The notes under the pieces were generated by a model, which was given only the letters and a program-made list of their open reading frames with translations, was not told the origin of the DNA and ran no database searches. From Ctenosaura bakeri (taxonomy: Eukaryota > Chordata > Lepidosauria > Squamata > Iguanidae), in the NCBI GenBank assembly GCA_948474755.1, contig CAOLHI010000362.1:434001-498000 (forward strand): a stretch of 64,000 nucleotides of DNA, in the 5' to 3' direction. Shown here piece by piece: positions 41,701-53,700 of this stretch. How positions within the stretch are numbered: the first letter of the stretch is position 1; the number at the start of each line of letters is the position of its first letter. The position numbers and the translations under genes are program-made.

Positions 41701-44700
41701 AGATCAATCACTGTGTGAAAATACAACCTGAAGAACGTTCCTATAGAATTTAAAGATAATGTAAGAATAGATTTGTACTAGTAAGCCTAATTGACCAGGA
41801 GCCAGAAGAACTTAGGACTGAAGTCAAGGGCATTGTGAGGGAATAATGCAGAAAAACAATATCTGCTGCCAAAAAGAAAAGAAAAAGGAACCACTGGATG
41901 ACAGAGAAAACTCTTCAATCAGTTAAGAACAGATGCAGAGCTAAAGTAAAAGGTGACAAAATATCACTTGTCAATGATTTGTGTGTAGGATAAAAAGAAT
42001 TGCTATAATAATCAATGCATAGAAATAGAAGATGACAACAAAAAAGGAAGAACAAGAGACCTGTTCCACAAGATCTGAGAAATTAAAAGAAAATTTAAAC
42101 TTAGAGTGAGGATGCTCTACGACCAGCAGAAACACACACTTTGTGGGCCAGAAGAAATGAAAAGATGATCGAAACAACAAGCTGAAGAACTATATAAAAG
42201 AGAGGCAAGGATGATTCATTCAAGCAAGAAGTATTTGGAGGTGAACTTACAATTCTTTTAGAAAGCGAAGTGGAAGCTGCACTCAGAGCACTTGAGAGAA
42301 ATAAATTACCAGAAACAGATGGCACTCCAGTAGAATTATTTCAAGCAACAGAGACAGAATCTACTCAAATTGTAACTAAAATCTGTCAACAAATATGGAA
42401 ACCAAAAGAATGGCCCATAGAGTGGAAATGCTCAATATACACTCCAGTGCTCAAAAAGGGTGATACCAGGGATTTCAGTAACCACAATGTGGAGACAACA
42501 ACAGACAAGGCCTTGCTTTTTCTTTTCTCAGACTGGAATGGCAGCTTTCCTCCCATCTGCCAAAATGCCTTGCCACTTTATGCACAGTTCTGGCCTTACC
42601 AAAACACACCACTCTTATGTAAACAGGGTAAAGCCTTTCAGTTGTTAATTAAAATTCCTTTAATGATTTATGGTAGCATGGTTCTAGCTTGTTATAGCCA
42701 CTGGTAATCATTCAGTTTTGAGACCAACTTTATGAAAAATATAGTATTATCTTTATTAAAACAGCAAACAGAATAACATATTGGTTTTATATGTGTGTCT
42801 AAGTTCAAACAGATCTTCAGAGTGCATTTAAACAGTCTCTTAACTCTTTACAACAGCATAAAGACACAAGTTTCATACAAGCTCTCTGGCTTGCCTCTTT
42901 ACCAGAGACTGTGTTCCCAAATCTAGACAACTCTCTCTGGCCAGATTTAACAATGAGTTGACTTCTCTTCTGTTCCTTCTCATTCAGCACCCTCTGGACT
43001 GAATGAGAACTCCTTTGGCTGAAGGATTCACCCTTCATCTTGATCCCTGAAAGTCTTACTCTTCTGGAAAACTCTCTCTCAAAATTAGTGTGCCTGCTAT
43101 AAATACATTCTCACTCAGGCCTTCAACCCTTCCTTCCCAGTAAAAGAGGCTGGCTTTTCCTCTGGAGTGGCCATTCTGGTTGCCTGTTGGCTCATTTTCA
43201 TGTTAAGCTGTTTTTGAGGGGAGTGAGTTTGCAAGCCCAACCAACCATTCACAGATTCCCTACTTGAGATTTGAATTTCGTACTCAGTAAGACTTCCTTT
43301 TGAGCCAATTTGTGAAGCATCATTAAGATTAATGACTTTCAAACTGATATTCTAAGTAGCAGTCAATTATATCAGCAAGATGAGCACCAGAAATTGCATA
43401 GCTTTCAGTAAACTCTAACTCACGCAGTTTTGACAGAGATGGAGGCCATTTCCACACTAGACTGTTATAGTGATATTATTCCACTTTGAACATCCTATAG
43501 AATCCTGGAGTTTGCAGTTTAGGGAAGGGCTTCCATAGGATGTTGAAAGTGGAATAATAGGATTATAACAGTCTAGTGTGGAAATGGCCAAATTGTCTTT
43601 GGTCATCGATTCATCCATTCTTCCAAAAACTGTATCATGCTTTTGAATGATTCCAACACTAGAACTTCCAACATTTTGTTCAAATTCAAAGCATCCATTC
43701 AAAAAACAAGACCAAAACCAATGGCACTCCGTGGATGTTAGGATGGCCGTAAAGATTTATATTGAAAGAACAAGAGCAAGTAGGCTTATGGAGACATTAT
43801 TTATTCCACTTCATCCATAGACTTTGGGATTTAAGGCAATTAAAGCAATGATTTCAAGATGATTGAAAGGTTGCATTCATTTGTGCTACAATTATGCTCA
43901 TGCTCCAAGACCACAAGTGTGACACATTTGATGAGATCAATAGTGACTACAGCAGCATTCAAAGTAACATCTTAGTTACTGCAGTTATCTGGCCCAAGCA
44001 CGAGGTCTACAATTTCATATTGGTTATGGTTAATATTTCCATGTGGCACTCCATAATGACGAACTCCACATATCTGATCAAGTCACGTAGAGCCTGTGTA
44101 GGCGGGCACGGCTGTATGGCCTTAATTATGCAAGCTAGGTCTAGGCCAGTAAACAACAATCTGTCGCACAGCTGGTAGTGCCCTCCAGACATAGCCGACC
44201 ATTAAGCAAAAGCAAGGGCTCTTAGCCCCAAACTGCTTGCTTGACGGGATTAGCGTGTCCGTCTATACAATCGTCTATACATCTGCATACTGTTCTAACA
44301 ATTGGCAGTGCTGGCCAAATCTCGTCAATTCTGATTTCAATCTTTTGGAGGCTTTGTCTCCACTCAAATCCCTATTGTTCTCCTCAGGAGAGGGCTAGCC
44401 TCCAGATACAATCTTCCCTATAAAAACCCCAAGTTTGAGCTTCTTCTCGGAACACTTGTGCCTTGCATCCCAAACTGCTGCTGCTCTGTTTGGCGAGCCT
44501 CCCCTCAGCGTCCATGTGCTGGTAAACCACGAACCCAAGCCTCGAATTCTATTTCTCATCTCCTGGACTGCAGGATCAGGTGGAGTATTACCCCAGAAAT
44601 CTGCTTAAAACCCCTATCAATTTTCCTCACGTTCTACTTCTATAGTTCTTGGATGAGTGCGTGAGTGCGTGTGTCTGTGTGTGCTGAATTGAGGAAATTA

Positions 44701-47700
44701 TAATAAAATCTTTTAAATTGAACAACCGTGCCTAGTTCTTGCGGTGGCCTGACCCCGTAAACATAGGGTTAAAGATCTCGCTACGTTGCCCTGCCTCTCA
44801 CAGTGTCAGCTTGTGCTCTCAGCTAATTCCCAGTTCCCCAATATCTGACCACATTGTGGTATCCTCCTGGGACCCCCAGAAATCAGGTAACATCTTCCTT
44901 GGAAGAAGTGTGTAAAGTAGCAGGAGGGAAACATTTAGTAGATATGATTTAAGTCAAGACAAGCAGCCTTTGGACAAACTGTTCTACAAATAGTAGTTCA
45001 ACAAGCCAGCAGCCACTTCTACTGTTAAGGAGTTTAAGGTATATCTCAATTTTTGTGGATTGTTCCTTCAGTTCTTCTGAGAATGAGAGGTTGATGAATC
45101 ATCATTCTTGGAAGGCTGAAGGAGTAACCCACCCTCACCTCTGGCTGCATTTATATGTGTGCATGTGTGTTAAAAAGAGGAAGGTCTGTCAATTTCTGAG
45201 TTTTAAACTCTTCATCTGAGTGACTCTTAAAGCAAGCATGCAGGACTATGTAACAAAAGGGAAGAGAAGAGAAGAGAAGAGAAGAGAAGAGAAGAGAAGA
45301 GAAGAGAAGAGAAAAGAAGTGATGGTAGAAGCGGTTTGGAATTTTGGTCTCCTGCCTTGATCAGTTGACATGAAGGAATATTCCAGTGCTTGTGGATTGC
45401 TCCTTCAGCCATCCTAAAATGATCATTCGATAGGTATCAATCTGATTTTCTTAATTTGTGTTGTCATCTTCACTGTGTACAACTTATTGATTCTACTCTT
45501 TTGCTATACATAGGAGAAGCAGTTTGATTTGTCCTGGTTCCTTTCCAGTGACCAATGTAATGCACAGTACATTGTTTTGAGGCGTCAGTAAGGCACTGCC
45601 ATAAGAGTAAACAAAGCTGAATCTGGGAGGAATAGTTGCAAAATCCAAGCATCCCCTCTGGGATTTTGGAAGCAAAGATCTGCCTTGCATGTTGTTGCTC
45701 AATTAGCTTGGAGAATGTTAAACTTGAACATCCTTCTTCTCCCCTGAGAGGGAATATTTCTGAACAAACAAACAGAGTAATAGTAATATGTTTTCTACCC
45801 TTGGATGGCTTCTTTTCTTTTAAAAGAGATTAATTCTGGGTTTTTTTTTATGTGGGGGGTAAATAACCTAATTTTTCATTAGAATACTACAAAATCAACA
45901 ATACAAAAGTAGTCACTTCAGCCATGTGTCTCCAAGCTAAGATACATATTAATCTACAAAATGTGGAGGCTGAGTTTGTCTTTGTAAATGTAGGATGCAC
46001 AGCTCTCTTACCCTCAAGAGGTCTTTTTAAATGGATGACAAAGAAATTAACATTTCCTTGTATAGCTCTAGACTGAAGTGGTCAGACGTTCACAGTTCAT
46101 TGCCTTTGTTTAACTCATGTGTAGTAATACTTTCAAAGAAAAACATCAGAGGCCCAAGGTCCAAACTGAAGCAGGAGGGTTATCTTCAGTGTCATGATGA
46201 TGTGCCAGTTGCTTAGACTATGGGTTATTGGTGAAGAAAAATATATTCCCTTAGCATGGCTCCAGGCCATGTAATTGAACCTTTTTAATTGGTCACCTTC
46301 AAATGGCTGTCAGTGAAATGAAGTATAATTGCAGAACTCATCCATGAAATACAGAGGTCATGTTTGTGAACATAGGTTGGATGTTCATTTCTGCAGTGGA
46401 GAGTACTTTTTTTAAGAGGGGAAAAATAGCTTGTTCTTTCATGTCCACCTCCGTTTAACTATAAGTCATTCCAGCCTGTGCTTTGTGACAAGTACAGTGT
46501 GACATATCAAGTGTTCCTGCTTTCTACCTTCCTTGCTGTACCCACAATGAATAAAAAAAAATAACTTTAAAAAGGTACCAATAAATGTTTGCTTAATTTC
46601 ATACTTTATCAACTGGCAATGAAAGCTTCCTTTGTGGGATTCTATTGCCACCAGTGCTGGACATCTTGTTTATGACTATGGCTACCATACAGTGCCACTG
46701 ATGTCCAGCTGGTAACATCATCTGCTAGCGACAGATGAAAATCATATGGCCCGTTTCATTGCTACCACAGGTCACTGCTCACAACTGTACAACACAGCTG
46801 GTTCAGGAACTGATACTGTCATACACACTGGGTCGTGTGGTTCTGCCTGCCTTTTTTTCTCATATGCCTTCAATCCTCAAAGGGAAAAGAAAACCCTGGT
46901 CATACAACCTATAATGTCTTCTCGTGCAAGAATGGCAGTTAGGTAGGGAGCCAGATAAAGATGATAAAAACCCACTCCCACCTGGAAAGAGGATGTTTTC
47001 AAATAAATCAATAAAGGAAATGAATTAACAACTTCTTCCTTGTTCTCTTTAAAGAAGAGTGTTCCTGCACAATAGATCTTGTATCTATTAATTGAAACTG
47101 ATTTCATGATTTTTTTAAAAGAGGCAACCATACCTGCATATTTCCTTTAATCCTGCCAAGAAATTGGTATTGTAGTTTCATTAGAAATGAAACAAGCAAG
47201 ATAGCACAAAACGTCTTGCACCTATTGGTCTGAAATCTGGTAGGTTGTTAAAAGTCCTCTGAAGTATCTACTATGGTTTGCTGCTAGTTCATCTAATTCT
47301 GGCAAAGAGGACAAAAGTTAGATCTGTTTTTCTTGTTTTTCAATATGCTCTGTGGAAGGCATGGACTTTTGAATTTTGATTGACGTTCAGGACCTATGTC
47401 AAATCGGTCTCCAAACTGGTGTGAGCCAAGAGATGCTCTTTTCAAGATCATTGAAGTGGGGTCCAAACTGAATGTTGTGGCTAGTACATATTTTTACTTA
47501 ATGCTTACTGTAGTTGGCCCTCAACTTTTCCGAGGGTTAGGAGCACAGGATCCCTGTGAAACTGAAAAAGGTGAATATCATAAGCTCCCTTCCCCCAACA
47601 TGCACGCCATAGACTCTTTTCCTGCCAAGAGCACTGGACTGTACCTCCCTTTCCCACTTTGGCACAACGCCTCTAAAGATTTTCCAAGCCACTCTGCCTC

Positions 47701-50700
47701 CAAGGAACTCAGTAGAGAAGCCAGTTTTACCAACCACTGCCAGCAGCCTCAGATGGCAGAGAGATGGCTGCTGCCATGGCTGCTGCTGATGCTGCTGGTA
47801 AAATCAGCTACAGTAGTCCTAGGAGGCCAAGAGGCTTGGGAAATCTAGTAGAGAGAGCCTTGAATCGAGGCAGAGGCATTGTTGTGCCAAGTTGGGAAAA
47901 GAGATATGGCCTGGGGCTGTTGGCAGGAAAGGAGATGGAGAGGAGGAGGGTGAGGAGGACAAACTAGTTAAGCAGCAGCTACAAACTCATGAATAATCAA
48001 AACCACAAAAATAAAACCTGTGAAAGTTGGGGGGCAATTGTATGGTTATGTTTTTCTAACCATGATTCAGTATCAGGGTTACAAGCTGTGAACCCATATT
48101 AAGAGAGAATTTAGTGGGTGTAAACCATAGTTAGTGTTCATACAGATGTCATTCCTCTTAGAAAGTCATGCAAAATAGGTCAGGAAAAGGAGAAAGGAGA
48201 CCTTGGTCCTTCCTGAATCTCTTAGTTTTGTTGAGGACAACAGTATTATATTTTGATGGGAGTTATGATTATCATGTCTATAGCACTGCATGATATAAAA
48301 CACTTTCTGAAAACTGACTGTAATGAATTCATCCCTTCAGATTATCTTTGAGATTATTAGTTAGCAATTATGTGATAATTAAACTTTCATTTCTATATAT
48401 TTCTGCTAACACAAAAATCTGCAGATGATGATTATGAGTTTCTTTTAAACACATTTTTTTCCAGAATTGGGCCAAGGAAAAAGCTACTGGAACAGGTTGC
48501 GTTTTTTAGATACCTGCGAATTCATCATAGAACTCTTTTCCAAATCATTTTTCTGTGAATACTTCTTTCTCCCGGTGCTTGAGCTTACACATGATCCAGT
48601 AGCAAATGTGAGGTAACGTGTTAGTTGCACAAAAAGATATGAGTGACTTGTTCAAATTGTTGATGTTGAGTAATGGGGGTTGTTTGGGAACTACTGTGTG
48701 TGTTTTTAAAATGCATATCATTGCAGCATTAACATTCCTATATATTGACATGCTATACCATATATTCACACGCACATACACATATACACACACACCTATA
48801 TGCATACACATGCATGGATATGTGTGTTTTTATCTAACTAGTCTCAAAGTTCAGTCTTTTTGCCACATGCAAACACAACTATGCAGGTTCCAAAAATGAA
48901 CAGACTTAATTCTTTGGGTACTTCCAAGTTAGCATCTCCTAGTGCTAAGGTCAGATTTATCCCCAGCTCAGCAGATTTCTAAGTATATACTTGATTTTTT
49001 TTCCAGTAGAAAAGAATGGCTGTGATGTATTCCTTAGGGGAAAAGGAATGTGCTGCATATGAGGACACAGTTAGTAGCTAGCCTAGAGAGCCACCAGGGA
49101 AACAGAATGCAAGATAGAATGAGCTCTTGATCTGATGCAACAGGACTCTTCTTGGGCTCTTACTCAATTTTTGGCCCAGGCCTTTTACTGTTTAGAGTTA
49201 GCTCTGCTTTTTCTAATGCATTCAGTACAATGTGCTGGAGAGCAAATGGGGTTTGATGCAGAGAAATAAGTTAATCCTCAGAGAAGCTCCTGTTGTGAAA
49301 TTGAGAAGCTCCTTCTGAAGTAAGTGGGTAACGTTTGTGTGATTTATGCAAGGTCAATGTTGACTTCACAACAACTAGGTATTGAATAGCAAAAAATTAA
49401 AACTTAGTTGGCATGATGCCCGTAGATGCATGGAGCAGAAAAGAGAAATTAAGAAGAGCGAAAGATTGCTGAAAAATGTTCCCTTGGAACAAAGTGGGGT
49501 CTATTTTCTGTGTACTCTGCCAAATAAATACAAAAAGAAAGCAAGAACAACTGACTTCATGTAATTAAAAAACGCCCTGTAAAAATAATTTCAGACATAA
49601 AAAGTAGGTGAATGTGAATGCTACAATCCAGTGATTTCATGATGGATATTTGGCCCACCTTAGGATGTGCAAGAGTTTGTCATTGTTTGTTCAAGATGTT
49701 TACGCAATTGTAAAATACCATATACATACACAAAATCGAGGACCTCATTTGGTAGTGGTTAGTTTGAAGTGGTAGAAAACTTCTCTCCAAATGTGCCATC
49801 TCTCTGAAATATTCAGAAAGGTATTGCATCACCTTGTCTATTTTAGCAAACATTATAATGTTTATTGGTAGTTTGTATTTTTCTTTATCGCTTTCCAGTG
49901 TACACCGAATGATCATTAAACAGCAGGCCAGGCGAAATTGGTTCATATTCAATGACAGAACAGTATAGCTCTGCAGCAGCTTACAGCATTTATTGCTAGG
50001 TATTCTTTATTGTACAATACCTGTCATACTGTAGGGAAATACCAAAATGGCATGGTTTTAGCCCTTGAGACCCTAACGTATAGTAGGACAATACTGTAGG
50101 AAGGGAAGGAACTTTTAAAGTAGCAGTTGGAAAGTAATTCAGAAATGGTTTGACCTGGAAAGCAGATGGAGAAACAAAAGGTGCATTTAAGTTGAATATA
50201 TATGTAAAGAGAAGTACATGTACTTCATGGTATAGTTGTGTAAATTTAAAAGTGTTAAGAGTGAATTTGCTTTAAAAATGTAAATAATGTTTTGTATCTG
50301 CTTTGATTTCTTGAATAAATACATACTTTTTCCCATTTTGCATAATCACAAACATGCATATATAAAAGGAATGCTGATGAAGCATTGATTTTCTAAATCT
50401 GTTACCAGTTATTTTCACTGCTTTCATATAAATCTTAATTTCCTCCTGTAGAATGAAGCTATGTTATTTGTTGCCCAAAGTGAAGTCCACCCTCAAAGTT
50501 CCTACAGATAAACATTTACTTCAGCAGTTAGAGCTCTGTGTGAGAAAGCTGCTGTGTGAGGAGAAAGACAAAGATGTCCTGAGCATTGTAAAGAAAGTAT
50601 GTAACATTTTTTCCCTCTATTTCATAGCTATTATCTTCTCTTTTCATTAATGTTAATGACAATGTGAGTTATATTCTTGATCTTCAAGAAAATAAATAAA

Positions 50701-53700
50701 TGGATTATTTGCATTCATTGTAAATTTGAACAACTTGTAGAGTATTGTGGACAGAATGAACTTGGACTTGAGCTTACTTTGCTTTGGTCTCTTTTAAAAT
50801 TTGAGGAGGAAAGATAAATATGCAGCTCAACCATATGCATATTTTATAAGCAACTTCTATTGTGTTCAGTAGAGCGCCACCCCAGGAAAATGAACAGATG
50901 ATTATATTTATATATTTTATTAATTAATTATTTAATTTATACTCTGCCTTTCTCCTAAGGCATAACCCAAGGCACCTAATAACAAATTACATCTAAAATC
51001 TTATTATACAAAAATAAAAAAAATAAAAAAACTTTTTTTGAAGGACAGAGTCAAAGGAGTTTAAAATTCATTTGAAGCATAAGGAACAAGCACAGGACAT
51101 CACATTAAAAGATACTTTTCCACAAGAGCCGAAGGCCTATTGAAATGAAAAAGTATTTGCCTACCAGTGGAAAGAAAGCAGGGAGAGAGCCAATTGAACC
51201 TCCCATGGGAGGGAGTCCCACAGCCTGGGAGAAACTGCCAAGAAGGAGTTTTCTCTTTTGTACTTCACCAAATATGGCTGCAATGCTAGTGGGGCCAAAA
51301 GAAATACCTGTGGTGGTGGTGGGACCAAACATATACAGAGATCCTGTCCTTCAGATAGTCTGGATCCAAGCTGTATGAGTCATAAGGGTAACACAGAGGC
51401 CCACTTCAGGACCCATTCAAACTGGAGAAACAAACCAGAAATAGAAATTATGCTTTGATCTTGCTTTGTGTGAATTCTTTGTTGCTGCGTGTCTTCAAGT
51501 CATTTCTGACTCCCAGTGACCCTAAAGTCAACCTATCAGAAAGTTTTCTTGGGAAGATTTGTTCAGAGATTGTTTGCCCGTGCCTTCCTCTGAGGCTGAG
51601 AGAGTGCGACTTGCCCAAGGTCACCCAGTGGATTTCCATGACTGAATGGGAATTAGAACCCTGAATTTAAGGATCATCACCACACTGGCTCCTAAATACG
51701 CAAACCTATCATGAGATTTTCTTGGCAGAATTTGTTCAGAGAGTGTTTGCCCTTGCCTTCCTCTGAGGCTGAGAGAGTGAAACTTGCCCAGGGTCTCTTC
51801 GTGAGTTTCTATAGCCCAAAGGGGATTCAAATGCTGGTCTCGTACTATCCTATCCTAGTCAAACCAATACACCAAGCTTAGATAGAATTACAATAAAACA
51901 CTGTTCCCTAAGTTCAGACACACAGGAAATGGTGATTTGTTTTAGAAGTAGAAGCAAATGTCTCTCCTCCCTTAAGTGGAGGTGTTGGGGACTGCAAAAG
52001 TCAAAGGCTCATTGTGATCTGTTCATGTAGTGGGAAACAATTTTCTCTGTTATGTCTGAATTAGCTCATTGTCTGTTAATTTATGACAGAAGAATGGGAA
52101 TGAATTTTTCAATTTTTCAAATTCGCAAGGAAAAAAAAAGATGGGTAGTATTTGACTGACCATGTATTAATAAAATGTCACCAAACTCACTGGTTAAGAA
52201 TAGAAAATGTGCATCAACAGAGAATACTGAAGCTGGGTAAAACTCAAGCGAAGCTACCCAACAGGGTTGTGTAGCAGAATAGTACACTTGGTCTGGATTG
52301 CAAATATACAGGCAAAGTTCACTGCTGAGGTACTCACAACATTACTTCACCATGTTGCTAATTCTTGTGTGCTGAAGCCAATCCAGAATATGCACAAGAT
52401 CCCTTCAATCTGTACTTGTGCATTCCGATCATCTGAATTGGCTCTTACAATGTTTAAATATTTAAATATTTGAGGGGATGTCATGTCAGCAGGGGAGCGG
52501 GCTTGTTTTCCACTGCTCCAGAGACTAGGAGAAAGAGCAGTGGATTCAAACTACGGGAAAAGAGATTCCACTTAAACCTCAGAAAGAACTTTCTGACTGT
52601 CAGACAGCGGAATATGCTGCCTTGGAGTGTGGTGGGGTCTCTTTCTTTGGAGGTTTTTGAAAAAAAAAGGCTGCATGGTCATCTGTTGGGAGTGCTTTGA
52701 TGTGTGTTCCTGCATGGCAGGGGGTTGGACTGGGTGGCCCCTGTGGTCTCTTCCAGCTCTATGATTCTATAATGGTGTTGCAGTCTAAATAAAACTCAAA
52801 ATCTGTTGAATGAAAAACTGCTTTACCATTCCTTGACCATTCATTAATGGTCTCACTTATTAGAATTTGGTCCATATTGTGAAGCAGGAAGAATCTAAAA
52901 CGTGTTTCACCTATTTGCATGAGTATGGCCTATGATTTAGGTTTAATTAGAAATAAAACTATTACTGTGAAAGACATTTTTGTTATGATACTACAGTCCA
53001 AAAGAGTAGGCATAGTGTGTATGTCTTTTTTTTAAATAATTTTTATTGATTATACAGCAAAGAACAAAAAACAAAAACAAAAAATTAAAACACCATGTGA
53101 TATACATAATAGTGGAACAAAAAAATTTCAGCCAATGCAAACTTGCATTATTATTTCTCTCTATTACCATTAGAATCATAAACTTATTCAGCTTATTCTA
53201 TATCATACTACTTGTATATTTTTGTTACCTATCTTTAATTCTTATTCTCATTATACTCATTTTTATTATAATAGTTTCATTCTTAATTCTATATTTTTCC
53301 CTTAGATTTAATCTATTGCTATTACTAAATATAATCTTATTAATTAACATATCAAACTATCTCTAAAGGTAAACCCACTCCCCAAAGCCGATTATATTTT
53401 AACTTACTTTTTTTTTTTACAAAATTAAACAGCACATATCCAATTCAAACAATACACCACATAATTAACACACACAAAAAAAGTGATTACCCACCCCCCA
53501 GAGCCAACTTTTTATTTAATCCACTTTCCAAAATTGCCATTCTTCTTGTGAAAGGGTAGCTTTACCATCTCTTATCAAAGCTTTTTCCAAAAATATTTTC
53601 CAAATTTCTTCAAAATCATTCTCTTTTACAAAACCTTTCATAAATCTAATTCTACATGTTAATTTGTCATTAATTGCAATTTTCCACACTTCTTTATACC

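Noticed and set aside
43457..43702. - strand frame with [20 protein letters not shown] as a coding fragment
   Set aside because: It reads into the palindromic MITE at 43444-43589. The part outside the MITE resembles nothing I recognise.
47396..47848. 150-codon frame as a gene
   Set aside because: It starts outside and runs into the Tigger-like element without a recognisable domain.
53046..53366. 106-codon + strand frame rich in Ile/Leu that looks like a membrane protein
   Set aside because: It is the antisense of the AT-rich 3' UTR of the L1 at 53025-54352.
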